DNA of 64,000 bases, from contig CM035407.1 in the NCBI GenBank assembly GCA_020310875.1, positions 67,149,158-67,213,157 of the forward strand. The letters are read 5' to 3'. The stretch's first letter is position 1, and the number at the start of each line of letters is the position of its first letter. This DNA is from Ceratopteris richardii. Taxonomy: Eukaryota > Streptophyta > Polypodiopsida > Polypodiales > Pteridaceae. A model generated the notes under the pieces. That model had not been told where the DNA came from and did no database searches. It worked only from the letters and a program-made list of their open reading frames with translations. This document shows, piece by piece, positions 1 to 12,058 of the stretch. Made by a program: the position numbers and the translations under genes.

Positions 1-409
1 TGCATAGCATTTACTTTTTTTTGTATTCGACATTTTCCTACTCAACAATGTATACTTAAAATTATCACGTGCACTTTAGCTTCATCATCAAGCACTAGGT
101 ATATTCACTAAACTTAAAATCTTTTTGTTACTATTTTAGTAGGACTTTAGGAGAAATAACTTAAAATATTAGAGTCTTTAGTACGACTTTTATTTTGAAA
201 TTTCAAAAAGAACTTTCATTTGAAAGTTATTATCTACTTTACGAGAATTGTTAAAAGGGTTTTAAATTTAGCAAAATTGGAATCAAAAAATTTAATTAGC
301 TTGGTAAGAGACCAAAAAACAAGAGTACAAGAGGAAATTAAAGATTTTATTTAAAAAACTTAAGTCTAATGCTAATATACAAAATAAAATGGATGAATTG
401 TTTTGAGAT
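1..409 (+). other. Leader upstream of gag in element A
   Basis: AT-rich non-coding stretch just before the gag reading frame. About 400 bases are repeated with few differences at 11,265-11,668, which shows that it is a family-specific leader rather than unique host DNA. Confidence 0.7.
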
Positions 410-1513
410 ATGATGTCTGAAACTCAAGGGCAGAAAGTGGTAGAAGCAATGCTTAAGGAAAAAGGGAATTTCACCGAGGTAAATGCAACTAATTATCTAG
501 ATACGTTTGAAGATATAGCAAAATTACATGGTTTGTCTATATCTAAGTGGGTAACTTATTTGGTAAGGCTTGCTATAGGGTCAGCTATAAGTGTAATTGA
601 ACCTCATAGTGAGCTTGAATGGGACGACTTTAGGAAACAAATGCATAAGGAGTTCTACCTTGAAGATTATAGTCAGCATAGTAGAGAAGGGTTCATGAAA
701 TGGCTTAGCACCCCTAAGACTCAGATTTCCCTTACACAATTGCATGAAGAGTTTATGAAAAGGTTTTCACAGTTGCCAGGAGAGGATAGGACTGCACTCA
801 CACCTAACATAGTTCTATGTTTTCTAAAGGTATTACCTTCTGATATTAGAAGTGAAGTTGAAAGGAGGCTTGAGGAACCCGGGAAAAAATATGGCCTTAC
901 GGATGACTGGGGAGCATTAAAACAAGTAGTAGAGGCAGTAGCCCAGATGAAATAAAGGCAAAAATTACTTTATGGTAACAATCTAAGTTTCCCACTAATA
1001 TGTCCCACTACTCTAATTCCTATATTTAATCATAGTACCACTGACCAAGAATCTACATCAAAAATTCCTAGTGAACTAGAATTTGAAATATCATTTAGTA
1101 AATTAGATAATATGATGCAGGTGCATATAAATATGTCTAACGAAGTAGCTACACTTCAAAATATAGTCTATTCATTAACTACTCAAGATAGAACAATTTT
1201 AGGACCTCAATTTACTAATGCCCCTCAAATAAATCCAATGCCTGTAGCACCTTTTATGACTCAACCAATAGCTCAAAGTAATGAATGGAGGAGCACACCT
1301 ACTCGACGATGTGTTTGGTGCGATTCTACAAATCACATGTCCTACGCTTGTGAAGCTTTAAAAGAAGCAAAGGAAAGAAAACTATTAATAGATATAGATA
1401 AAAAATTATGTGATTATTGCACCCACCTTCCATTAGGAGTAAATTGGGGAAAAGGGGTATGCAAAAACTATATGAGAATATATCTGAAGCACAAAAAACT
1501 CTCCTGTGATTAG
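410..1513 (+). pseudogene. gag region of Ty3 element A
   Basis: The first part resembles a capsid domain of the retrotrans_gag type, including a segment like WDDFRKQMHKEFY. The second part ends with a zinc knuckle CVWCDSTNHMSYAC (C-X2-C-X4-H-X4-C), followed by a second cysteine-rich stretch with PLGVNWGKGVCK. Gag forms the virus-like particle and binds the element RNA. The knuckle followed by a PL..N.GKG tail is a pattern I associate from memory with fungal Ty3 gag proteins. The region is broken. Confidence 0.7.
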
Positions 1514-2239
1514 TTTAGAATGTGATGAGTGTGATCTAGAAGATGAAAACTCTAATGAAAATAAAAGTTATTCAATTGAAGCATTAATAAAAGCCAGGGA
1601 TGATATAATGCATAAAAGAGCATGGGACTCACTTGTCGATCATTTCTTTATCTTTTCACATATAGAAAATATGGAAGAGAAGAGAAAACGGGATGAAACT
1701 CACGATATAGATGAAACCAATCAAATGATAACTAGAAAACAGTTAAGGGAAGAACCTAAAAATTTTCAATTTTAGGGAAACACAAATTTAGACTCAAATG
1801 AACAAAAAAGAAGAGAAATAAGGGAGGGGAAACAACCTGAAATATCAAACAAACCTTTAGATTCAAAGCCTAGTGAACAATCAGAACAAAATGAGGAAAA
1901 AACAAAGAAACTTAAACGAATCCTAAGGCCATTTTAACCTCAAAATTAAAACAGAAAAATGATGCAAAAGAAATACTTTACGAGATACTTTTGAAAAGTC
2001 AAGTGACTATGTCACTTGAACAATTATTTTATATAGGTAAACTTGAATTTAAAGAAAACTTTATCAGAATGATTCAGAGAAAAAGATTCCCACTTAATAC
2101 TGATATTGAAGTGCAAGAAAATGTAGATGTGTCTCATATCTCAAAAGATCTTCTTTCTTCTAACTCTAATGATGAGGTAGAAAGTGAAGGTCAATAAAAA
2201 TTTTCTAGGTCCAATTCTTCAAGATAATATAAATGAACA
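1514..2239 (+). pseudogene. gag-protease linker of element A
   Basis: A charged, low-complexity coding-like stretch rich in E, K, N and S lies between the zinc knuckle and the protease. The same stretch is recognisable on the minus strand near 23,763-24,294 and 31,880-32,082. No domain is recognised. It is probably a disordered linker of the polyprotein; that is inference from position. Confidence 0.5.
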
Positions 2240-2704
2240 ATCTGAAAGTAGTTATAAAAGAGTTTTTGGGCTAGAGGAACACCTGAAATAAAAGTAAACT
2301 TAGGAGATAAAAAAAAGTCATGTGTAGCTTTAGCTTTATTAGATTCAGGTTCTGAAATTAATGTAATCTCAAAAGAATTATATGATAAATTTAGATGGCC
2401 GATAGATAAACAACATGGGTGGATAATGAGAACAACAGATAATGAATGTGGTGCACTTTTGGGAGCTTGTGCAAACATTCCAATTTTAATAGGAGGAATA
2501 ACTAAAACATTTCATTTTTTTATTCAAGATAATTGTTCTTACCAAATCATTTTAGGGCAACCGTTTATTTGTGAAACACGAATGGAAACAAAAGTATTTG
2601 AAGACGGCTCTGTGTATGCTAGAATTAGGTCAAAGAATGATTTGCAATCAATACAAGTTATGACTGTAAATCCAAATCACACTAGAAATCGAGAAAAAAA
2701 TTAG
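2240..2704 (+). pseudogene. retropepsin region of element A
   Basis: The core LLDSGSEINVIS matches the D-S/T-G active-site loop of retroviral-type aspartic proteases, and a later segment IILGQPFICETRMETK matches the conserved LG-x-P/D-W/F region. A DGSVYARIRSKNDLQ tail follows. The protease would cut the Gag-Pol precursor. The two minus-strand copies at 23,256-23,750 and 31,331-31,880 carry the same blocks. The region is broken. Confidence 0.75.
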
Positions 2705-3068
2705 GAAAACACCAATCCGATCACAAGAGAAGTTGCACGAGAGTCATCTCCCTCTTTGTGAATCTGGGACTTCTTTTGATCAAAATTTTTATTAGACACC
2801 ATTGTTGAGCGGGACAATAGTGGTAACTAGTTTGAAATCTTGCAAAAATGTGTACATAAATTGTAAACTTTTTCTGTTTATTTTACATCCTCAAAATTAC
2901 AAATTTTAAATAGTAAACATATTCCTAGGAAGATAATCAAAAACATTAAAAATATTTCAAAAGTAAAGGTTATATGTCTACAAATGAACATATTGAAATA
3001 TAATTGAAACATCGTTTTCTTCTTCTTTACTTGATGAAATTAATCAAACTTTACATGATGAAAAATTA

Positions 3069-4619
3069 ATGCAAATTATACTTTTGAGCTCGTTAAATGA
3101 ATATGACCTAATTTTGAAATTTGTTTCTGATTCTCTTAATGAAGCTAAAGTTAATATGAAATATAAAGCAGTTGATAAAAAAGTTAAACATATAGCCCAA
3201 GCTTTACTTGAAGGGAGTGACCTGAAAATAAAGCAAGTAGCTAATGATCCCATTTTACGTGATATCTCAAAAATAGGACATAATTTTAGTGATTGGTTTA
3301 CTGTTCCTAAAAAGAATGGTAAGCTTAGATTTATCCAAGATTTACAACCCATAAATAAATTTACAATTAGAAATGTAGGAACCAACCCTATTGTAGGAGA
3401 ATTTGCTGAAGCCTTTGCTTGGCATTCTATCTATTCTATGGATGATTTATATACTGGTTATGATTAGTTCCAGCTTGCTACTGAGAGTAGAGATATAACT
3501 ACAATGAAGACTCATTTAGGTTTAGTTTGTATGTGTACTCTACCTCAAGGAGCTACAAACTCGGTAACACATATGATGAATGCAATGAATATGGTTCTTC
3601 ATGATTTTATTCCTAATGTGACCATGCCATTTATAGATGATATTTTGATTAAATGCTGTGAAGAAAAGGAAAAACATGAAACATTAGATTCTTTAAGATG
3701 TAGGAAGTTTGTATCTAATCATATTTCAGAGTGTGAGAAAATACTTAAAAGATTTGAAGAAGTAGGATTAACATTTTCCATAGAAAAATCAGTATTTGCT
3801 GTTAATGAAGTTCTTATTGTAGGACATTTATGTGGATACTATGGTCGTAGGCCTTATCCACCAAAAGTGGATGCTATAAATAAATTATATGAAACTTGTA
3901 GGAGCATTAGTGAAGTAAGACGTTTCTTAGGAGCATGTGTTTTTTATGCTATTTGGATACCGCATTATGCCCATGTAGCTAATCCGTTGTATATCTACTT
4001 AGGAAAAATAGGAAATTTTTAAATGGATTGAAACTCATATTAAAGCAATGAAGAAATTAAAAAGTTTATTTTCTAATGCACCTATTTTAAAACGTGTAAA
4101 CTACACAAATAACAAACCAATTATTTTAATTGTAGATACAAGTCCCATAGGTATAGGATGGGTAATTGGACAAGATGATAGTGAGGGAAATAGAAACGCT
4201 ATTAGATTTGAGGCCAAAATTTTACATGAAACTCAAAACCATTATCCTCAAATAAAACGCGAATTATGGGGATAAGTTACTGTGTTAAAAACTGACAAGG
4301 AATATTTATAAGAGCTAATGTAGTAATAGAAACAGATTGTTTACCATTAATAGGAATGATTACTAATTGTTCTTCTCCAGACATAGGAATGTTAAGGTGG
4401 ATATCTTATATTAAGTTTATTAATCCTGTTTTAAATCATATTTTTGGGAAAACTAACTCTGTAGCAGATATGCTTTCTAGGGCTAAGTTTGGAAATGATG
4501 ACATGACTGAAACTGAATCAAATGTGATTAATTATACTGATGTTTATATGTATGAAAATTTAATGAAAAATAATAAGAGGGAATTTGGTATGATATGGGA
4601 TATTATCTTAGCACTTTAA
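3069..4619 (+). pseudogene. reverse transcriptase and RNase H region of element A
   Basis: RT blocks are visible in order: VPKKNGKLRFIQDLQPINK, YSMDDLYTGYD, LPQGATNSVTHMMNAM, the catalytic-box equivalent TMPFIDDILIK, and VGHLCGYYGRRPYPPKVDAI. RNase H follows with ILIVDTSPIGIGWVIGQ and a final NSVADMLSRAKF motif. The phrases around FIDDI and GHLCG..GR.P differ from the usual plant Tat/Athila wording and recall fungal Ty3 elements. Role: copying element RNA into DNA. The region is broken. Confidence 0.8.
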
Positions 4620-4691
4620 AACAATTACTTGTTTGGTGATCTAATAGGTTTAGAGACATTAGGAAATGTGCATTTAATTTCTTTTTAAAGG

Positions 4692-5890
4692 ATGGTTTTA
4701 TTTGGCGTCATGCAAAAGGGCATTACATGTCCGCAACGAGTTTTAGGAAATAAAAACCTTCAAAATAGAGTTATGATAGACATGCATGAAACCCTTTGGG
4801 CAGGACATAAAGGCTTCTATGCGACGTATGATAAAATTAGAGAAGCTTATTGGTGGCCAGGTATGTATGTGAATATACATGACTTTGTAAGTACTTGTAC
4901 TACTTGTCAAGTACATTCGTCAGTTAGACGTAGGGAACCTCTACACCCGACTTACCCTCCTTGTATTCATTACAAGTGGGTAGTTGATTTAGTGACCATG
5001 CCTAAAGGTTTAGATAGGATGAGGTATATAGTATTAACTATGGAAGATTTGACTAATCATGTAGAGGGTAGAGCTCTTCGTACTAAAACTACTTATAACA
5101 TATGTAGATTTTTGTTAGAAGAAGTTATTTCTAGATTTGGCTATGTAGAAAAGATAGTAGCAGATAGGGGCGAGTTAGATGCTCGAGAGGCAAGAGAATT
5201 CTTTGACTAGCATGGGATTCATCTATCTCTCTTAACCACTTATAATCTGGAGTCTAATGGTAAGATTGAACGAGGTCATCCATCTATTGTGAAGGCAATC
5301 TCTAAGGCCTGCAATGGTGATACAAAGCAGTGGCCTAGTTCCTTCCTTTTGCACTATGGGCAGACATAATGATGTGTACTAGGTCTACAGGATTTATGCC
5401 TGTAGAACTAATGTACTGTCAAAAGACAATTTTTCCTATCCAGACCCAGATTATTTCATGGACAACACTTTTGTGGAATAATGACATGACTCGTGAAGAT
5501 TTGATTTCTATTAGGATTATGCACTTAGATCTAGGAAATAAAATGATTGAAGAAGTTGTACAAAAAGTTACAGAATCACGACTTAAAAATAAAATCTATT
5601 TTGATAAAAAACATAGACTTAGGCCTCGTACTATAGAAGTAGATGATTGGGTATTAGTTCACTATAGTACTTTTGATACACAGTATCATGCTAGGAAGAA
5701 GTTAATTAAAAGATGGTTTGGTCCGTATGTAGTAGTAACTGTTTTTGATAATGGTACATTTAAACTTAGGGAATTTGATGGTTCTTTGTTGCGAAATTTA
5801 ATTGCAGGGAAAAGGATTAAACTGTTCAAGAAACAAAATATTGAAGATTATGAGATTGACAAGATTGATGAAGATGCTGATGAAGATTAA
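4692..5890 (+). pseudogene. integrase region of element A
   Basis: An H2C2 zinc-binding region (MHETLWAGHKGFYATYDKIR ... CTTCQVH) precedes the catalytic core with WVVDLVTMPKGLD and IVADRGELDA. A C-terminal GPY/F module (KRWFGPYVVVTVFDNGTF) follows, then an acidic tail ending EIDKIDEDADED. No chromodomain is present, so this is not a typical chromovirus. The minus-strand relative at 28,000-29,207 is very similar. Broken copy. Confidence 0.8.
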
Positions 5891-6971
5891 AGATTTGTTC
5901 TAATAAGGTGAAAAGGTTTTAATTAAAGGTTTGTTTGATTTTTTGTGTATATGCACTGCATTACTGAATGAGTTAAAAGGATATGTTCAAATTTTTTAAA
6001 AAATCAAGAAGAATTTAAGATGTTAAATTTCTGATATATTTATGATTGATGCATGAAAAACTTGTATTTATATGAATTAAATCAGATAGTAAAATAGAAA
6101 TTTTCGGAATTGGAAGCTTGTGTAAGAAATGGTAGACTTATTATGAATACATGTATATGCCAAAAATTTTATCCATTAGAAAGTGGGATTTTTGTATCTT
6201 ACTATTTATTCCTTATGAGATCTGACCTCCAAATGAATTAAAAGATAAAACTTCATACCCAATTTAGCCTATATGTTTGTGTTTGTAGTTGGTGCGCTAT
6301 GGTGGGCTAGTAGGCGGGTGGAATAACCTTGGTTGGGTGATCAAGGCCAGGAGGTGATGCTAGTTTCATCATAGGCCTAACCTTTATGTTGTCAGGCCCC
6401 TGCATGGGTCGGTAGGCGGGTGGAGGCACTCTGGTCGGGTGGCCAGAGCCATGAGCCGATGTCAATTTCATGTAGGGCTGACATAGCTTTGTCGTGTGCT
6501 ATACCGGATTGGGAGACAAGTGAGTAAAACTTGACCGGGTGGACAAGTCCAGGAGTTGCACCCAATTTTGGTATAGGCCGATTTGTTTAAAATAAATAAA
6601 GACCTGAGTTGGGATGAAGTAATAAAACAAGAAAAAAATGAAATGAAAAATAAAAAAGAAATGAATGGAGAGTCAGACCATAGGAAATAAAAGTAGGAGT
6701 TACTTATTCCAAGCAAGTTACATGAAGAGAAGGACTATGACACTTATGGTTTATTCCTATAAACGCTTGTTTAAATGTGGATTCAGAGATATAACATGAT
6801 ATTATATGACATATCTACTTTGATTTTTTAGAAGATTTGTACTAATATTTTTAATTGCACAAAGTATGAATGCATGATAAAACAAAACTTTGAAAATTTA
6901 AAATTTATTTACAAAGAATTTGATATGTTCCACTTGAATCTGCAGGTTGGCCCATCGGGACGATGTGCAGG
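5891..6971 (+). other. 3' UTR of element A
   Basis: About 1.1 kb of non-coding sequence between the integrase stop and the polypurine tract. It contains the GC-richer hairpin block at 6,297-6,585, which stands out from AT-rich surroundings. The order and sequence are mirrored on the minus strand at 26,858-27,999. Confidence 0.7.
6297..6585 (+). promoter_or_regulatory. three tandem hairpin units in the element A 3' UTR
   Basis: Three units of about 101 bases each contain a 20-nt stem-loop at 6,327-6,346, 6,429-6,448 and 6,529-6,548. All have an 8-nt arm, a GGGT loop and an 8-nt arm. Arms are CCTTGGTT/GATCAAGG, CTCTGGTC/GGCCAGAG and ACTTGACC/GGACAAGT; stem bases differ between units while pairing is largely kept, with G-U wobbles and one mismatch. 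Two units are preceded by AGGCGGGTGG. A role in RNA packaging, stability or dimer formation is inference only. Confidence 0.65.
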
Positions 6972-6986
6972 TTTAGTGGGGGCAGA
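6972..6986 (+). promoter_or_regulatory. polypurine tract of element A
   Basis: TTTAGTGGGGGCAGA sits directly before TGTCGGAAAG, the start of the LTR. A purine-rich run at this place primes plus-strand DNA synthesis in LTR elements. The minus-strand relative has the equivalent tract at 26,843-26,857. Confidence 0.8.
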
Positions 6987-7907
6987 TGTCGGAAAGATTT
7001 TATACCTCTTAAAATATTATTAAAAATTAAAGATCAATTGATTAAACTAAGTTTTAATAATTTATGAAATTTTAACTTGAGTTTGATCTTAAATTTTTGC
7101 AGGACAAAAAGTTTTGATCATTTGGGATCCAATACAAAGATGGAAAGTATTTAGAAGGAGTTTTCAAATGTACTTGTGGGTATTTGATTAAAAATGAAGG
7201 GTTAATTAAGGGTTTAATAAAGGTTTGAAAGTAAATTGAGGGTTATTTAAGGGTCTAATATAGGGTTTGAATACGTTTTATAGGGTAACAACTTAGTTTC
7301 AAGGATAATTAAGGGTTTATATAAGAAATATAAAGGGTTTTGATAGGGTAGAAGTATAGTTTATGAGTTATTTTAGGGTTTGGATGAGATTTAAAGCTAA
7401 AAGAAAAGGTTTTGATTGATTAAAAACATGGTTTACGGGTAATTTAAGGTAAACCTATGGTAAAGGGGTTAATTAAGTAGGTTTTGTTCTCTGAAGGAGT
7501 CTTTGAAGGAGTTAATGTATAGGGCAAAAGGTATTAAATGGAAACCTTAACAAATATTTAAATGTAAATGAATAATTAAATATGTTAATTAATAACTGAC
7601 ATTATTTAAATAATATTAAGGTGGAAAATATATTTAAACTTAATAATTGATATGTTGAATTTAATTAATTCTAAAGTAAATAAATAATTGAAAATAATTG
7701 AAAGGTTGAATTTATTTAATTCTAAAAGGATGATAAAAGTATAAGGTCAAGTGAGTATTTATTTATTTAGTGGATATTGTATGTTTTTGGAAAAACGAAT
7801 GGAAGAAAATCCTTTAGTTGAGTTGTGTTGAGTGGATGTGGAGTAAATGTGGGCTGCATGAATGAGTCAACTTAGAAAAATGTGGGCTATGGTGGGCTAC
7901 TCACATG

Positions 7908-7915
7908 TATAAAAG
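7908..7915 (+). promoter_or_regulatory. TATA box in the element A LTR
   Basis: TATAAAAG followed by GAGGGGAG lies about 920 bases into the LTR. This is a canonical plant RNA polymerase II TATA box; transcription would start about 30 bases downstream. The minus-strand relative keeps the site as TATAAATG (25,898-25,905). Confidence 0.6.
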
Positions 7916-8234
7916 GAGGGGAGTTGTATCCAGGAGCTCATGTTATTTTGCAGGTACTTCATTTTACTCTAAACTTTAGGTTTGTTTGTTTGTGCACATA
8001 TTTTCATGCTGTCCTTTTTGGGAGGAGGAGAGAGAAGGCCATCTCTCTTACTGTTGCATTTGATTTAATGTAAAGCAAATTTTTTTCCTTTTTTTCAAAC
8101 GATGCAAAGAGATGGAGAGGAGATTGTTTTTGTTTTTTCTTTCTTTCTTTCTTTATTTTTTTTTCCTTTTTTTTCTTCTTCTTTATTTCTCTCCCTCTCT
8201 TCTCTGCCGCCGGCACAGCGCGCTGTGTGCAGCA

Positions 8235-8503
<269 letters not shown>

Positions 8504-9230
8504 TTTTGTTTATTTTTTTCCTTTTCTTTTTTATATTATATTATATTTAATATTTTCATTTTTAATTTTATTTTATGCATATAGGATAAGTATTATTATA
8601 TTTTATATATTTTATATCCATTTATTTGAATGCATATGTATTAAGTATATTTATTTAATATATGAGATGTATGGTATATGTACATGTGAATGATTTGTGT
8701 ATATGATTTTATGTAATTTTGTGTAATAATATAAAGGGTATGTAATGTGTATGTCTAGTGCATGTATGTGTTTATTAAGAATGTCTATGTGTGTGTGTAT
8801 TTTTTTTTTAAGTTCATATTGAATATAGTAGTTAGTTTAATAATATATAGCTAAATTTATTACATCAGTAAATGTATGATGTGATTACCTAAAGATGTTT
8901 TATGTTTTCCAGGATAGCAGAAGAAGGGATTAGAAGTAGCCATTTAGCCATTTTTCTCATCTTTTCCAAAGATATTTTCCCTAATCCTAAAACTCCATTC
9001 TTACATTTCTTAAATCTTTTTAGGCTTCATCAAACTCATCCAAATTCTCCATTCCGAATCATTAGGATTCACTTAGCTTTTGATTTTATCCTATCTGATC
9101 ATATCTTTTCATTTAACTTTCCCTATCCATTAGCCTATCTTTGAAACCCATACTTGTTAGCCTAAACATGATAGAAGCTTATGATACTAAATGTATGATA
9201 ATGCATTAGATTTAATTCATTAACATGAAT

Positions 9231-10240
9231 GTATGTATGCATGAATGTATGTCAGTGTATGCATGTTAGATGTATGTATGTAAGTGTTAGATGTATACAT
9301 GTTAGGTATGCTTGAATGTATTCATGTTAGATGTTAGTGAATGTATGCATAATTAGTGCATGTATATGATAATGCATGTTAGATATTTTGCATATATGCA
9401 TGATAGGTATGTATGCATGTATTCATGTGAAATATGTATGCATGAATGTATGTTAGTATATGCATGTTAGATGTATGTATGTAAGTGTTAGATGTATACA
9501 TGTTAGGTATGCTTGAATGTATTCATGTTAGATGTTAGCGAATGTATGGATAATTAGTGCATGTATATGTTAATGCATGTTAGATATTTTGCATGTATGC
9601 ATGAGAGGTATGTATGCATGTATGCATGTGAAATATGTATGCATGAATGTATGTTAGTGTATGCATGCTTATGTATGTGTGTTAGTGAATGCATGTTTAT
9701 GTATGTGTGTTAGTGTATGCATGTTTATGTATGTGTGTTTGTGAATGCATGTTTATGTATGTGTGTTAGTGTATGCATGTTTATGTATGTGTGTTAGTGA
9801 ATGCATGTTTATGTATGTGTGTTAGTGTATGCATGTTTATGTATGTGTGTTAGTGAATGCATGTTTATGTATGTGTGTTAGTGTATGCATGTTTATGTAT
9901 GTGAGTTATGTATATGTATGTGTGTGAATTTAGTGTATGTATATGGAGTGTTATGCATGTGTATGAATGTGAAGTGTTATACATGTGTATGCATGTGAAG
10001 TGTTATGCATGTGTATGCATGTGAAGTGTTATGCATGTATGCATGTGAGATATGTATACATGTATGTTAGAGGTATATGCATGCATGAGTAATGATGGAT
10101 GAATGCATGAGGCATGTGTTTGCATGTGAAATGTATGCAAGTGTATGTTTGCATGTATGCAAATGGATGTGTGTATGTGTGCATGAATGAGATATGTATA
10201 TGAGAATGTGTATATAAGAATGAAGGTATATGCTTATGAT
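9231..10240 (+). repeat. TATGCATG-rich minisatellite inside the LTR
   Basis: The word GTATGCATGAATGTATG recurs at 9,235, 9,436 and 9,637, giving a 201-base period. From about 9,655 to 9,900 a 28-base unit (TGTTAGTG, TATGCATG, TTTATGTA, TGTG) repeats about nine times; units with GTGTATGC and GTGAATGC alternate, a 56-base higher-order period. A looser TGTATGCATGTGAAGTGT array follows. The reverse-oriented relative keeps the 201-base unit at 24,300-24,640. Confidence 0.85.
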
Positions 10241-10542
10241 ATGTATATAAGAAAGTTAATTAACTTATGTTAGCATGAGTTTTAAATATGTTAAGTTTTG
10301 AATATTAATACTATAAGTGAGTGTTTTATATCTATGAAAGCATACTTATGGTTGTCATGTTATTTTGCAGCTCATGTTGAAGACAGATTGATGAACAGAA
10401 GAGTAGAAAAAGAAAATATACTAAACTCGAATTCTGTTGTTCAGCTTTTGTATACGATAGAATTTAGTTTCTATCATTCATACAAACAATTTATAAAATT
10501 AAAAATATATATTAATCTATTTGCATTTTTCTTTTCATGTCT

Positions 10543-10924
10543 ATGAAAGCATCTACTAGTAATACTTCGATTGAACGTGATATACCTTCTCCTTTGTTTG
10601 AAATACTTTTTCCTATTGCACTAGAAAATAATACAATTAGTGATGAATTAATTAAGGATTGTGTTGTAGAAGTAACTTTGTAACCCCCTAGATTACAATC
10701 GTAGACTGTCTAGAGTATTACCTTTGCTTTCCATTGTTTTACCCGACCCTGAAAATAGTGAAGTTTTGTTCCCTCCATCTGTAAGTAGAATTACTGATTG
10801 TTCTCAATTAAACTCAAACGAAACTGAAATTGTTAAAGATAAAGTAACTAGTGAAGCATTGATCCTTCCATCTTATATAGACACGGTCAATAGTTATAGA
10901 AACACTCTACCTTATGATCCTTAG
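10543..10924 (+). pseudogene. short coding-like stretch between minisatellite and leader
   Basis: The stretch has reading frames with ordinary amino-acid composition (for example KASTSNTSIERDIPSPLFE and PDPENSEVLFPPSVSR). It lies downstream of the repeats and upstream of the leader copy. No domain is recognised. It may be a small accessory frame of this Ty3 family or chance coding potential; no second copy is present in the window for comparison. Confidence 0.3.
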
Positions 10925-11264
10925 TAAAATATGTGCCCTGCCATAGACACCCTGCATGCGCCGTTAGCGAGACGGTTGACTTGATCCAACATTCATCGTG
11001 AATCGCTCCCACATTTGAACCCGACACGAACAACGGCACAACACGACAAGTATAATTTCTTTTCCTTTTTGCACATGCAATAGTTTTGTTTAGGTTAAGC
11101 GGTTGCAGTATCTTGTGGTGGTTCATCTTGTAGAGGCAGTACTCAAAAACCTTGTAATTCCTTGGGTGGTGAGGGCTGGGCTTATGCTCTAAGCGCCTCC
11201 ATAGGAATAGGCAATTAGTTCAGCTTCGTCTAACCACCCCTGACGAATTACGTTTGCACGCACA
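10925..11264 (+). other. non-coding end of the LTR/leader region
   Basis: A GC-richer stretch including GCATGCGCCGTTAGCGAGACGG and an inverted pair GGGTGGT...ACCACCC. It may hold the LTR end and primer site, but I cannot identify either with certainty. Confidence 0.3.
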
Positions 11265-11668
11265 ACATTTAGTTTTTTTTTGTATTAGATATTTTCCTAC
11301 TCAACAATGTGTACTTGAATTTATCACGTGCACTGTAGCTTCATCATCAAGCGTCAGGTATATTCACTAAACTTAAAATCTGTTTGTTACTATTTTAATA
11401 GGACTTTAGGAGAAAGAACTTAAAATACTAGAGTTTTTTAGTACGACTTTTAGTTTGAAATTTCAAAAAGAACTTTCATTTGAAAGTTATTATCTACTTT
11501 ACGAGAATTGTTAAAAGGGTTTTAATTTTAGCAAAACTGGAATCAAATAATTTAATTATCTTGGTAAGAGACCAAAAAACAAGAGTACAAGAGGAAATTA
11601 AAGATTTTGTTAAAAAACTTAAGTCATTCTAATATACAAAATAAAATGGATGAATTGTTTCGAGATAG
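11265..11668 (+). repeat. second copy of the Ty3 A leader
   Basis: It matches positions 1-409 closely, including GACTTTTAGTTTGAAATTTC-like and ACGAGAATTGTTAAAAGGG words, and stops at the point where gag would begin. A following internal region on the same strand is not present; opposite-strand Ty3 sequence starts at 11,669. The result is an internal-LTR-internal arrangement. Confidence 0.85.
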
Positions 11669-11825
11669 GATAAAGAGAGAAAGCTTTTCCATGTTTTCGT
11701 ATCATTTCACAAAACATTTCATGTTCAATGGGCAATAAAAAAGAGTCTTTGCTTCCTATTTTTATTAATTTAATGGCTTCATCAGTAAAATTATGTCCTA
11801 TTTTTGAAATATCACGTAAAATGGG
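11669..11825 (-). mobile_element. RT-region piece of Ty3 element B2
   Basis: On the minus strand this matches the part of the family upstream of the RT core, as in the sequence near 30,716-30,870. It is the short side of the target into which copia L1 inserted; the other side continues at 22,692. The last five bases, ATGGG, are one copy of the L1 target duplication. Confidence 0.8.
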
Positions 11826-12056
11826 TGTTGATATATTTAGGTAGTGATGCGTGTGAACACACTAGGACCGCCGGGGCAATTTTTTCCCTCTTTAGGAGGT
11901 TTTTTTCCCCCGGCTTGTATATACGCCTATTGCCCTAATGGGCTACTTATCTTTGTACATTCTCTAGTAATACATTCAGTATTGTGTGTTTGTGCTTCAA
12001 GCTTCTTCTTCTTCCTTGTGCTGTTCGCGTGCTTCCGCAGACGTCTAACTCCAACA
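11826..12056 (+). repeat. 5' LTR of copia L1
   Basis: It begins TGTTGATATATTTAGG and ends AACTCCAACA, bounded on the left by target duplication ATGGG and on the right by the primer site. It pairs with 22,455-22,686. Confidence 0.95.
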
Positions 12057-12058
12057 AT

